This document shows, piece after piece, positions 40,675 to 50,026 of a DNA stretch of 51,108 nucleotides. The DNA lies in assembly GCA_963522175.1 (NCBI GenBank), contig CAUQXC010000012.1, positions 1 through 51,108 of the forward strand, in the 5' to 3' direction. The notes below the pieces were generated by a model that saw nothing but the letters and a program-made list of their open reading frames with translations, had not been told where the DNA came from and did no database searches. How positions within the stretch are numbered: position 1 is the first letter of the stretch; the number at the start of each line of letters is the position of its first letter. The DNA is from CAKAHY01 sp963522175. Its GTDB lineage: Bacteria; Bacillota; Clostridia; Lachnospirales; Lachnospiraceae. Both the position numbers and the translations under genes were made by a program.

Positions 40675-42612
40675 ATGATAGAAAAGATGACGTTTCTTAG
40701 CATCACGGGTCTTAAAGACGATCTGGATCGCGTTATCGAAGAACATATTTCTAAGTTTGACATTCAACTTGAAAACACCTTGGTTGAACTGAAAACTATT
40801 AAGGGATTGTTACCTTATGTCGAGAATAACCCTTATAAAGACAGTTTCGCTTTGGCTAACGAACTAAACAAATCCATGAATATAACGGACACCGAGCTGA
40901 AAGGCTGCTCTTTGGATACAATAAGCGTGGAAGAGGCTTCAAGACTGGTTCAGAAATTGAACACCGAAGCAAGCGAGCTTTTACAGAAAAAGGAAAATAT
41001 TGACAGTAAGCAAAATGAATATGAAAGTCGTTTGGACGATGTTAAGAAATTTATAGGCTTAAACTATGATATTTCAAAAATACTTCATTTTGAGCATATC
41101 CGCTTCAGATTCGGTCGTATTCAAAAGGATTATTATGATAAATTTATGAATTTCGTTTACGACGATACCGATTCCATATTTTACAAATGTCAGGAGGAAG
41201 ACGATTATGTATGGGCGGTTTACTTCGTTCCCGAGGTAATACATGAAAAAATTGATGCAATCTATTCATCCATGCATTTTGAACGTTTTTTCCTTCCGGA
41301 TAACTATCAGGGAACACCTGCGGGCGCAACCACCATGCTGAACGAGAAAATAGAAAGCTGTAGGACGGAGCGGAACAATATAGACAAAAAGCTTGAGGAG
41401 CTGTTGTCATCATACAGACAGAGCTTTATCGTTTCCTATGCAAAGCTGAGGCAATACACCGCCAACTTCGATATAAGAAAGCTGGCTGCGGTAACCAAAA
41501 ATGCGCAAAGACCTTTTTATATTCTTTGCGGCTGGATGACGGAAAAGGATGCGAAAAGGTTTTACAAGCAGATAGAAAAGGATCCTCAGGCATTTTGCAT
41601 AATTGAAGAAAATCACAACAATCTGTCAAGCAAGCCTCCTATAAAGCTTCGTAACTCCATCCTCACAAAGCCTTTTGAAATGTTTGTGGATATGTACGGT
41701 CTGCCCGATTATAACGAGTTTGACCCTACGTTAATAATCGCCGTTTTATACTCACTTATCTTCGGTTTCATGTTCGGAGATGTGGGACAGGGGCTGATTC
41801 TTGTGATAGCGGGATTTTTGCTTGCCCATTATAAAAAGTCGAGACTTGCCGCCATTGTTGCCCGTTGCGGAATTTTTTCCGTGATTTTCGGCTTCCTCTT
41901 CGGCAGCTTCTTCGGATTTGAGGATATAATTCCCGCCCTTTGGCTGCATCCGGCAAAAGCAATAAGCAGCCTTCCCGTAATAGGTAACTTAAACACGGTT
42001 TTTGTCGTGACCGTCGCACTCGGTATGTTGATTATACTTTTTACCATGATTTTGAACATTTTCAACAGAATGAGGTTTAAAGAACCGGGTGAAGCTTTAT
42101 TTGATACTAACGGCGTTGCCGGTTTTGTTTTCTATCTTTCCGTTATAGTAAGCGTATTTCTTGTGATGACGGGACGTACTCTTCCGGCTGCCGCAGTGGT
42201 CATTGTTATGTTTGTTTTGCCTCTGCTTGTAATATTCTTCAAAGAGCCTTTAACACATTTGATTGAGAAAAAAGCTCACCTTTTCCCTGAGGACAGGGCA
42301 ATGTTCATAGTGCAAGGTCTTTTTGAGATGGTGGAAGTTTTACTGAGTTATTTTTCAAACACACTTTCCTTCGTAAGAATAGGCGCTTTTGCAGTCAGCC
42401 ATGCGGCCATGATGGAGGTCGTGCTTATGCTCGGAGGTGCCGAAAGCGGCAATATAAACTGGCTCGTTGTCATACTCGGCAATATCTTCGTCATGGGTAT
42501 GGAGGGTCTTATAGTCGGTATACAGGTATTGAGACTTCAATATTATGAACTTTTTTCAAGATTTTATCGCGGTGGAGGCAGAGCCTTCATCCCTTACGGT
42601 AAAAATATATAA
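40675..42612 (+). CDS. ntpI: V/A-type ATPase subunit I (a subunit)
   Basis: A 645-residue subunit with a cytoplasmic N-terminal half (about 1-340, partly coiled coil) and a membrane C-terminal half of 7-8 helices forming the ion path. Marks: LIFGFMFGDVGQGLILVIAGF, FRIGAFA-type segment (NTLSFVRIGAFAVSHAAMM) with the essential Arg, and GMEGLIVGIQVLRLQYYELF near the end. Preceded by AAAGGAGG. Confidence 0.95.
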   Translation: MIEKMTFLSITGLKDDLDRVIEEHISKFDIQLENTLVELKTIKGLLPYVENNPYKDSFALANELNKSMNITDTELKGCSLDTISVEEASRLVQKLNTEASELLQKKENIDSKQNEYESRLDDVKKFIGLNYDISKILHFEHIRFRFGRIQKDYYDKFMNFVYDDTDSIFYKCQEEDDYVWAVYFVPEVIHEKIDAIYSSMHFERFFLPDNYQGTPAGATTMLNEKIESCRTERNNIDKKLEELLSSYRQSFIVSYAKLRQYTANFDIRKLAAVTKNAQRPFYILCGWMTEKDAKRFYKQIEKDPQAFCIIEENHNNLSSKPPIKLRNSILTKPFEMFVDMYGLPDYNEFDPTLIIAVLYSLIFGFMFGDVGQGLILVIAGFLLAHYKKSRLAAIVARCGIFSVIFGFLFGSFFGFEDIIPALWLHPAKAISSLPVIGNLNTVFVVTVALGMLIILFTMILNIFNRMRFKEPGEALFDTNGVAGFVFYLSVIVSVFLVMTGRTLPAAAVVIVMFVLPLLVIFFKEPLTHLIEKKAHLFPEDRAMFIVQGLFEMVEVLLSYFSNTLSFVRIGAFAVSHAAMMEVVLMLGGAESGNINWLVVILGNIFVMGMEGLIVGIQVLRLQYYELFSRFYRGGGRAFIPYGKNI

Positions 42613-42633
42613 GCATATCAAAGGAGAAAAATT

Positions 42634-43074
42634 ATGAATCTTTTAGTTAAATTTACATTGGCACTTGCCCTTATTTTAAGTATAGTTGTTCCTTTTACCG
42701 CTTTTGCTTTAGGTGAAAAAAGCAAAGGAAGATATAAAAGGGCTCTTGTAATCAATCTTATTTTATTCTTCGGAATTATGGCATTTTCAACAATATTTTT
42801 GTTCAGCCAAAGCACTCTTGCCGCACCGGAAGCCGGACAGGCTGCACAGGTTGCAGGTAATGTGGCAGGCTTAGGTTATCTTGCCGCAGGGCTTTCCGTA
42901 GGTCTTGCCTGCATAGGCGGCGGTATTGCTGTAAGCTCCGCTGCAAGTGCGGCTCTGGGCGCTATAAGCGAGGATTCCGGTATACTCGGTAAATCTCTTA
43001 TTTTCGTAGGTCTTGCCGAAGGTGTTTGTCTGTACGGACTTATTATTTCATTTATGATACTTGGTAAATTATAA
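42634..43074 (+). CDS. ntpK: V/A-type ATPase subunit K (c ring)
   Basis: A 146-residue proteolipid of four helices. The first hairpin (residues 4-60) has no ion-binding carboxylate. The second (about 76-145) carries the motif GGGIAVSSAASAALGAISED and the ion-binding Glu in FVGLAEGVCLYGLI. So there is one carboxylate per protein. Compared with E. hirae NtpK, the Gln of helix 3 is Val (GIAV for GIAQ) and Thr after the Glu is Gly. Confidence 0.93.
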   Translation: MNLLVKFTLALALILSIVVPFTAFALGEKSKGRYKRALVINLILFFGIMAFSTIFLFSQSTLAAPEAGQAAQVAGNVAGLGYLAAGLSVGLACIGGGIAVSSAASAALGAISEDSGILGKSLIFVGLAEGVCLYGLIISFMILGKL

Positions 43075-43086
43075 TAGGTGAACATT

Positions 43087-43395
43087 ATGAAAATGTATCT
43101 TATAAGCGATAATATGGATACTTTGACCGGTATGAGACTTGCGGGAATAGACGGCATAATCGCACATACCAAGGGTGAACTTAAAGATGCCCTAACCTTA
43201 GCCGTTTCCGATAAAAGCATAGGAATAGTTCTGCTGACGGAAAAGTTTTCAAGCTTATATCCCGATGTGGTGAATTCTTTCAAGCTTGAATATAAGCTGC
43301 CTCTTTTTGTGGACGTTCCCGACAGGCACGGAACCGGAAGAAAGCCCAATTTCATAACCGACTATGTAAATGAGGCTATTGGTTTAAAACTGTAA
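43087..43395 (+). CDS. ntpG: V/A-type ATPase subunit F
   Basis: A 102-residue subunit (NtpG in Enterococcus naming, AtpF in others) of the central stalk. It starts MKMYLISDNMDTLTGMRLAGI and contains KSIGIVLLTEKFSSLYPDVV. I chose ATG 43087, with AGGTGA upstream, over an in-frame GTG at 43078 that lies in the ribosome site. Confidence 0.9.
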   Translation: MKMYLISDNMDTLTGMRLAGIDGIIAHTKGELKDALTLAVSDKSIGIVLLTEKFSSLYPDVVNSFKLEYKLPLFVDVPDRHGTGRKPNFITDYVNEAIGLKL

Positions 43396-43410
43396 GAAAG
43401 CAGGTATTTT

Positions 43411-44001
43411 ATGACAACCGAAGAAAAATTACAACACTTTAACGAACTCTGCATAAGTGATGCAAGAAAGCGTTATGAAAAAACCGTCAGTGAGTATAAG
43501 GAAGCTCTTGAAAAAACTTTTCAGGAACACAAACAGGACGAGGAACGCCGTGCACAAATGCAGATTAAAATAAAAACGGAAGAAATCAACAAAGAGCTTA
43601 ACAAGGCGCTTTCCTTGGAACAGCTTAAGTTAAAGAAGATGATCAGCGACAAACGTAATGAAATCGACTCGAAAATCTTTGTTGAGCTTCAAAACAGACT
43701 CGAGGACTTTATGACTACTCCCAAGTATCATAAATTGCTTGATTCCCAGATCAAAAAGGCTATAGCTTTTGCCGGAAACGACAGACTTGATATATATATA
43801 GACCCGAATGATGCCGACCTCATACACAAATTGTCCTTCGACAACAATATAAGCCTTATAAAAAGCAAGTACTCTTTTATGGGCGGCACAAGAGCGGTTA
43901 TTCCCGACAAAAATATTTTAATCGACAATTCCTTCGAGAAAAAACTTGCGGATGCAAAGGAAGCCTTTCATATCAATATAGGAGGTGCAAGCCATGAATA
44001 A
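43411..44001 (+). CDS. ntpE: V/A-type ATPase subunit E
   Basis: A 196-residue peripheral-stalk subunit: a long helical N-terminal half (KRYEKTVSEYKEALEKTFQE) and a mixed C-terminal domain (LIKSKYSFMGGTRAVIPDKNILIDNSFEKKL). It overlaps the subunit A start by 8 bases. Confidence 0.88.
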   Translation: MTTEEKLQHFNELCISDARKRYEKTVSEYKEALEKTFQEHKQDEERRAQMQIKIKTEEINKELNKALSLEQLKLKKMISDKRNEIDSKIFVELQNRLEDFMTTPKYHKLLDSQIKKAIAFAGNDRLDIYIDPNDADLIHKLSFDNNISLIKSKYSFMGGTRAVIPDKNILIDNSFEKKLADAKEAFHINIGGASHE

Positions 44002-45760
44002 CAGTACAGGCACAATTTTCTCAATAAACGGTCCTGTTATCAAAACAGAAAGCTCCTCATTTAAAATGAACGAAATGGTTTATGTAAGCGACGAGAAGCT
44101 TGTCGGAGAGGTTATAGGCTTAAACAGCAAGGCTACAATAATTCAGGTTTATGAAGAAACCGGCGGTTTAAAACCGGGAGACAAGGTTTTCGGAACGGGT
44201 TCACCGGTAAGTGTGGCGCTCGCTCCGGGTATACTTAACAATATTTTTGACGGTATAGAAAGACCGCTTAAAAACATAGCAAGCTCTTCAGGCATATACA
44301 TAAATAGGGGTGTAAACGTGGATTCTCTTGATACAAAAAAGCTTTGGAAGACACATATAACCGTTAAAGAGGGCGATTTTGTATCGGGCGGAACTATAAT
44401 TGCCGAGGTTCCCGAAACTCCTGCGATTATACACAAGGTAATGATTCCTCCGAAGCTTTCCGGCTATGTATCTAAGCCTGTGTCCGACGGTGAATATACC
44501 ATAAACGACACTCTACTCTATCTGCAGGTCGGTGAGGGAGATGAAATTCCTATTACCATGACACAGCGCTGGCCTATAAGAGAAGCAAGACCTACCGCAA
44601 AGCGTTTTCCCGCAACAAAGCCCCTTATTACGGGACAGAGAATACTGGATACTCTCTTTCCTCTTGCCAAGGGAGGCACTGCCGCCGTTCCGGGCGGCTT
44701 CGGTACGGGAAAAACAATGACCCAACACCAAATTGCGAAATGGTCGGATGCAAATATTATCATATACATAGGCTGCGGTGAGCGCGGCAACGAGATGACT
44801 CAGGTTCTTGAAGAGTTTTCTCATCTTATAGACCCTAAAACAGGCAATCCTCTGATGGACAGAACCACCCTCATTGCAAATACTTCAAACATGCCTGTTG
44901 CGGCAAGAGAGGCAAGTCTTTATGCCGGACTTACGCTTGCCGAATATTACAGAGATATGGGCTATGATGTGGCTATAATGGCGGACTCGACCTCACGCTG
45001 GGCGGAGGCTTTGCGAGAGCTTTCCGGACGACTTGAGGAAATGCCTGCCGAGGAAGGCTTCCCGGCTTACCTCGCTTCAAAGCTTTCGGCTTTCTATGAA
45101 AGAGCGGGACTTATGCAAAACTTAAACGGCAGCGAAGGCTCCGTTTCGATTATCGGTGCGGTTTCACCTCAAGGCGGTGATTTCTCCGAACCGGTTACGC
45201 AAAATACCAAACGTTTTGTAAGATGCTTCTGGGGACTTGACAAAAGACTTGCCTATGCAAGGCACTTCCCCGCAATACAGTGGCTTGACTCCTATTCCGA
45301 GTATCTTGTCGACCTTTCCGCATGGTACAACGATAACGTAAACAAGAAGTTTATAGACTACAGAAACCGTATGGTTTATCTTCTCAATCAGGAGTCCTCT
45401 TTGATGGAAATAGTCAAGCTTATAGGTGCCGACGTTTTGCCGGATGACCAAAAACTGATTCTTGATATTGCCAAGGTGATTCGTGTAGGATTTTTACAGC
45501 AGAATGCCTTTCATAAGGATGATACCTGTGTGCCTCTTATAAAGCAGTTTAAAATGATGGAAATAATACTTTATCTTTACAAGAAAGCAAAAGCCTTGGT
45601 ACAAATGGGTATGCCTATGTCCGTACTCAAAGAAGATACTATATGGGATAAACTTATTACCATGAAATACGACATTCCGAATGACACCTTGGAAATGTTT
45701 GATGATTATAAAAAAGATGTTGACCGCTTCTATGATGCGGTTATAGAAAAGAATGCTTAA
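43994..45760 (+). CDS. ntpA: V/A-type ATPase catalytic subunit A
   Basis: A 588-residue catalytic subunit. Walker A is PGGFGTGKTMTQHQ, the catalytic Glu lies in YIGCGERGNEM, Walker B in DVAIMADSTSRWAEALRE, plus the A-type insertion (about 115-185) that distinguishes it from subunit B and F-type beta. I start at ATG 43994, seven bases after AGGAGGT; an in-frame GTG at 43985 lies within the ribosome site. Confidence 0.97.
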   Translation: MNNSTGTIFSINGPVIKTESSSFKMNEMVYVSDEKLVGEVIGLNSKATIIQVYEETGGLKPGDKVFGTGSPVSVALAPGILNNIFDGIERPLKNIASSSGIYINRGVNVDSLDTKKLWKTHITVKEGDFVSGGTIIAEVPETPAIIHKVMIPPKLSGYVSKPVSDGEYTINDTLLYLQVGEGDEIPITMTQRWPIREARPTAKRFPATKPLITGQRILDTLFPLAKGGTAAVPGGFGTGKTMTQHQIAKWSDANIIIYIGCGERGNEMTQVLEEFSHLIDPKTGNPLMDRTTLIANTSNMPVAAREASLYAGLTLAEYYRDMGYDVAIMADSTSRWAEALRELSGRLEEMPAEEGFPAYLASKLSAFYERAGLMQNLNGSEGSVSIIGAVSPQGGDFSEPVTQNTKRFVRCFWGLDKRLAYARHFPAIQWLDSYSEYLVDLSAWYNDNVNKKFIDYRNRMVYLLNQESSLMEIVKLIGADVLPDDQKLILDIAKVIRVGFLQQNAFHKDDTCVPLIKQFKMMEIILYLYKKAKALVQMGMPMSVLKEDTIWDKLITMKYDIPNDTLEMFDDYKKDVDRFYDAVIEKNA

Positions 45761-45772
45761 AGGAGGTTTTGT

Positions 45773-47215
45773 ATGTCAGTTGAATATCTTGGACTAAGTT
45801 CTATAAACGGACCTTTGGTAGTTCTTGAAGGTGTTAAAAACGCGGCTTTTGACGAGATTGTCGAAATGACGGTGGATAAAAACGAGAAAAGACTGGGTCG
45901 TATAATAGAAATAAATAATGATAAGGCTGTTATACAGGTCTTCGAGGGTACAAGCGGGATGGCACTTCGAAACACCCACACAAGACTTACGGGACATCCT
46001 ATGATGCTCGGCGTTTCCGAAAGCATGCTCGGACGTACCTTTAACGGTATCGGTAAGCCTATAGATGATTTGGGACCTATTGACCCCGAAAAAATGCTTG
46101 ATGTAAACGGAAAGCCCTTAAACCCTGTCAGCAGAGAATATCCCCGTAACTATATAAGAACGGGTATATCTTCTATCGACGGTTTGACTACACTTATCCG
46201 CGGTCAGAAGCTTCCCATCTTTTCAGGAAACGGCTTACCTCATGACGAGCTTGCCGCTCAGCTTGTAAGACAGGCTTCCCTCGGCGACGATGCCGGCAGT
46301 GATGAGAAATTTGCTATCGTATTTGCCGCTATGGGTGTCAAACACGATGTTGCGGATTTTTTCAGAAGAACCTTTGAAGAGTCCGGTGTAAGCTCCCATG
46401 TTACCACCTTTATAAACCTTGCCAATGACCCCGTTGTTGAAAGGCTTATAACTCCGAAGGTTGCTTTAACACTGGCGGAGTACCTTGCATTTGAAAAGGG
46501 TATGAATATACTTGTTATCCTTACGGATATGACAAGCTTTGCGGAAGCCATGCGTGAGGTTTCATCTTCAAAGGGTGAAATCCCTTCAAGAAAAGGCTTT
46601 CCGGGTTACCTGTACTCAGAGCTTGCGACCATATATGAGCGTGCCGGAATTGTACACGGATCAAGCGGTTCCGTTACCCAAATTCCTATTTTGACTATGC
46701 CTAACGATGATATAACTCATCCTATTCCCGACCTTACGGGATATATAACGGAAGGGCAGATAGTTCTTGACCGCGAACTTAACGGAAAGAGTATTTATCC
46801 GCCTGTAAGCATTCTTCCTTCCCTTTCCCGTCTTATGAAGGACGGCATAGGTAAGGGTTTTACAAGAGAAGACCATCAGGCTGTCGCCAATCAGCTTTTC
46901 TCCTGCTACGCCAAAGTAGGAGATGCAAGAGCCCTCGCTTCCGTTATAGGAGAGGATGAGCTTTCCGATATAGATAAAAAATATCTTACCTTCGGCGTTG
47001 AGTTTGAGCGCCGATTTATCGGACAGGGAAAGGATGAAAACAGAAGTATTTTCACCACTCTTGAAATAGCATGGAAGCTCCTCGGTCTTATGCCTAGAGG
47101 CGAGCTTGATCGTGTAGATACCAAAATACTGGATATATATTACAAACCTACAAAGCTCTTAGAAAACGGTGATATTGTGGACGATAACGACTCGCAAACA
47201 GACGGCACCGTCTAA
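45773..47215 (+). CDS. ntpB: V/A-type ATPase subunit B
   Basis: A 480-residue non-catalytic nucleotide-binding subunit. It has no P-loop (the position reads PIFSGNGLPHDELAAQ), and retains ILTDMTSFAEAMREVSSS and QIPILTMPNDDITHPIPDLTGYITEGQ. The C-terminal tail is acidic. Preceded by AAAGGAGG. Confidence 0.97.
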   Translation: MSVEYLGLSSINGPLVVLEGVKNAAFDEIVEMTVDKNEKRLGRIIEINNDKAVIQVFEGTSGMALRNTHTRLTGHPMMLGVSESMLGRTFNGIGKPIDDLGPIDPEKMLDVNGKPLNPVSREYPRNYIRTGISSIDGLTTLIRGQKLPIFSGNGLPHDELAAQLVRQASLGDDAGSDEKFAIVFAAMGVKHDVADFFRRTFEESGVSSHVTTFINLANDPVVERLITPKVALTLAEYLAFEKGMNILVILTDMTSFAEAMREVSSSKGEIPSRKGFPGYLYSELATIYERAGIVHGSSGSVTQIPILTMPNDDITHPIPDLTGYITEGQIVLDRELNGKSIYPPVSILPSLSRLMKDGIGKGFTREDHQAVANQLFSCYAKVGDARALASVIGEDELSDIDKKYLTFGVEFERRFIGQGKDENRSIFTTLEIAWKLLGLMPRGELDRVDTKILDIYYKPTKLLENGDIVDDNDSQTDGTV

Positions 47216-47228
47216 CGGAGGTACTTAA

Positions 47229-47843
47229 GTGAATCTGAATACATTCCCTACCAAGGGTAATTTAATAGCTGCAAAGAACTCTCTGGCTCTTGCGAAACAG
47301 GGCTACGGACTTATGGATAAGAAGAGAAATATTCTTATCCGTGAGCTCATGCAGCTCATAGATAAGGCAAAGGAGATACAGTCCGAAATAGACTCCACTT
47401 ACAGACTGGCTTATAAAGCCCTTGAGCAGGCCAATATAGATTTAGGTATAGATTATGTAAGCGAGCTTGCAAACTCCGTTCCTATAGATGACGGCATAGT
47501 TATTAAAACAAGATCCGTTATGGGTACCGAGATTCCTTTGGTTCAATATAAGGAAGAGGATATAAAGTTAAGCTACGCCTTTTATAATACAAGAGAGTGT
47601 CTGGATAATGCGAGAGTTCATTTTAAAAAAGTTAAAGACTTAACGATAAAGCTTTCAATGATTGAAAATTCCGCATACAGACTTGCTACAAATATAAGCA
47701 AAACCCAAAAAAGAGCGAATGCTTTAAAGAACATAACCATACCCCGCTATGAAAATATCAGTAAAACAATTACCAACGCCTTGGAAGAAAAAGAGCGTGA
47801 GGAATTTACAAGACTCAAGGTAATCAAGAGAATGCAGGAATAA
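47229..47843 (+). CDS. ntpD: V/A-type ATPase subunit D (central rotor shaft)
   Basis: A 204-residue, mostly helical protein forming the rotor axle. It starts FPTKGNLIAAKNSLALAKQGYGLMDKKRNIL (family signature) and ends with a long helix (ISKTQKRANALKNITIPRYENIS). The start codon is GTG 47229, seven bases after GGAGG. Last ATPase gene of the operon. Confidence 0.95.
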   Translation: MNLNTFPTKGNLIAAKNSLALAKQGYGLMDKKRNILIRELMQLIDKAKEIQSEIDSTYRLAYKALEQANIDLGIDYVSELANSVPIDDGIVIKTRSVMGTEIPLVQYKEEDIKLSYAFYNTRECLDNARVHFKKVKDLTIKLSMIENSAYRLATNISKTQKRANALKNITIPRYENISKTITNALEEKEREEFTRLKVIKRMQE

Positions 47844-47844
47844 T

Positions 47845-48537
47845 ATGAATATACTTAAAAATATAACGGCTCTCATAATTTGCTTTTTTACCATGCTTTT
47901 TCTTCTTCTTTTCAGCGTATGGCTGGTTTGTTATACAAATCCGGATTATTACAAAAAAGAATTTATTAAGTATAGGGTTTATGAAGATATAGGTATAGGG
48001 CTCGATGATTTAGTGGATGTGAATACACAGATGCTCGACTATCTTATAGATAAAAAAGACAGCTTGGCGGATATTACAAGCACGATAAACGGTGAAGCGA
48101 ACGTTCCTTTCTTTAACGCAAAAGAAATCGCTCACATGGATGACGTAAAAAATCTTTTTATGCGAGGCTTAAGCTTGATTTATATATGTCTTTTTATAAA
48201 CATTGTGTTTTTGGCTATCCTTGTATATGCGGCAAAAAAACAGGCTCTTCTTATTCTTGCCGACAGTATGCTTGTCGGAGCGGTGCTTTTTCTTGTCATG
48301 ATTTTAAGCTTGTCGGCTGTAATCGCCACCGATTTCACAAAATATTTCATTATATTTCATGAGATATTTTTTACCAATGATTTGTGGATGCTTAATCCTG
48401 CTACGGACAGACTTATTAACATGGTGCCTGAAGGATTTTTTATAGACACGGCAAAATATATCGCTTTTGTATATGCTTCTTTGGTTCTTACTTTATTGGC
48501 TGTAAGTACTTTTATAAAGAAAAAAATGAAAAAATAA
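47845..48537 (+). CDS. TIGR01906/DUF1461 integral membrane protein
   Basis: A 230-residue protein with four membrane helices: one at residues 8-30, two between 105 and 165, one near 205-225. The family signature FHEIFFTNDLWMLNPATDRLI followed by MVPEGFF is complete. Function of the family is not known; it is common in Firmicutes. It begins one base after the ntpD stop, so it is co-transcribed with the ATPase. Confidence 0.88.
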   Translation: MNILKNITALIICFFTMLFLLLFSVWLVCYTNPDYYKKEFIKYRVYEDIGIGLDDLVDVNTQMLDYLIDKKDSLADITSTINGEANVPFFNAKEIAHMDDVKNLFMRGLSLIYICLFINIVFLAILVYAAKKQALLILADSMLVGAVLFLVMILSLSAVIATDFTKYFIIFHEIFFTNDLWMLNPATDRLINMVPEGFFIDTAKYIAFVYASLVLTLLAVSTFIKKKMKK

Positions 48538-48546
48538 ATTATATCG

Positions 48547-48570
48547 GCGTAACAAATTTATTTGTTACGC
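48547..48570 (+). terminator. Terminator of the V-type ATPase operon
   Basis: GCGTAACAAAT (48547-48557) pairs with ATTTGTTACGC (48560-48570) over a 2-base centre, followed by TATTTTTT. Confidence 0.88.
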
Positions 48571-48643
48571 TATTTTTTATTAGACTTTACAGTAATTATA
48601 AACTATAATTGTAACTGTTTAAATTTTATTCTTAGGAGAATAC

Positions 48644-50026
48644 ATGAAAAAATCACTTAGTTTATTATTGGCAATCCTACTTGCCTTTTCACTTATATAT
48701 ACAGATGCTTACGCCGATACCTCATGGCCCGAGAACGTAAGTATAGAAGCCAACTCGGGTATAGTTATGGATGCAAATTCCACAGCCGTACTTTACGGAA
48801 AAAATATACATGACAAATATTATCCCGCAAGTATAACAAAAATTCTTACCGCACTCATAATACTTGAACATTGCAAGCTCGACGAACAGATTACTTTTTC
48901 GCATAATGCCGTTTACAATGTGGAAAGCGGCTCTTCAAGCGCCGGTTACGATGAAGGTGATACCCTTTCCGTAAACGATGCTCTGCATGCCATGCTTTTG
49001 AAGTCCGCAAATGAGGTTGCAAACGCTTTGGCTGAGCATTGTTCAGGCAGTATAGAAGAATTTTCCAAGCTTATGAATGAAAAAGCTAAGGAGCTCGGTG
49101 CCACAGAATCTCATTTTTCAAACCCAAGCGGTCTCAATGATACTCAGCATTATACCACAGCTTATGATTTTGCACTGATTGCAAGAGCCGCATTCAGTAA
49201 CCCCACTCTTACGGAAATAGCCGGAAAAAGGTACTATAACCTTCCTCCTTCAAAGAAAAATCCCGAAGGGCTTACAGTTTATGCCCATCATGCAATGCTT
49301 AGAAAAACCGGCTCAAACTACTATGAATACGCAAAGGCGGGAAAAACGGGCTATACAAGCGAAGCGGGAAACACCTTGGTAACTTATGCAAATAACGGCA
49401 GTATGGGCTTGATTACGGTTATTCTCGGCAGTAAGCAGACACATTATTCCGACACACGTGCTTTGATGGACTTCGGTTTTAATAACTTTAAAACAATATC
49501 TCTTACAGAAAGCTCGCTTGACTATGAGAAGCTTATTGATGATATACAGTTAGTCGGCAGCTCGGGAAAACTTAGGGGACTGATTTATATGTCCTCTAAC
49601 GATTATATCAGCCTGCCGAAATCCGCAAGTGTTGACGAAATCTCTACGGATCTGTCTTATGAGCTTGATGCCGTTGCCCCAAAAAATGCTTTGGCTTTAA
49701 TCACCTATTCGCTGGATGAACATACTGTAGGTTCAAGCTATTTGTTAAGTGATAAGCTTTCAGACAGCGCGGTAAAGATTAAACTCGACAAGACTGCCAC
49801 ACCGGATACACCGAAGAAAGAAACTTGGAATTTTAAAGCTTTTGTCACCAATATTTATTTTATTGTTACCCTCATCGTTGTTCTTGTCTCCGTAATTACT
49901 TTTATAGCAATACTTTTTATACTTAAAAGAAGAAAGAAAGCCAAAAAACTGAAATTTATAAAAGCTTCAATGGCTTCAATCAAAGATACTCGTAACCGTA
50001 GAAAGAAAGGGTTCAGAAAAGACTAA
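48644..50026 (+). CDS. D-alanyl-D-alanine carboxypeptidase (DacA/PBP5 type)
   Basis: A 460-residue penicillin-binding protein that trims the terminal D-Ala of peptidoglycan. Signal peptide 1-24 (ends AYA). Catalytic Ser63 in ASITK, SAN in LLKSANEV, and KTG in AKAGKTGYTSEAG. After the catalytic domain comes a small domain (about 290-380) and a C-terminal membrane helix (IYFIVTLIVVLVSVITFIAILFI) with a basic tail, so it stays anchored. ATG 48644 follows AGGAG. The stop overlaps the next gene by one base (TAATG). Confidence 0.94.
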   Translation: MKKSLSLLLAILLAFSLIYTDAYADTSWPENVSIEANSGIVMDANSTAVLYGKNIHDKYYPASITKILTALIILEHCKLDEQITFSHNAVYNVESGSSSAGYDEGDTLSVNDALHAMLLKSANEVANALAEHCSGSIEEFSKLMNEKAKELGATESHFSNPSGLNDTQHYTTAYDFALIARAAFSNPTLTEIAGKRYYNLPPSKKNPEGLTVYAHHAMLRKTGSNYYEYAKAGKTGYTSEAGNTLVTYANNGSMGLITVILGSKQTHYSDTRALMDFGFNNFKTISLTESSLDYEKLIDDIQLVGSSGKLRGLIYMSSNDYISLPKSASVDEISTDLSYELDAVAPKNALALITYSLDEHTVGSSYLLSDKLSDSAVKIKLDKTATPDTPKKETWNFKAFVTNIYFIVTLIVVLVSVITFIAILFILKRRKKAKKLKFIKASMASIKDTRNRRKKGFRKD

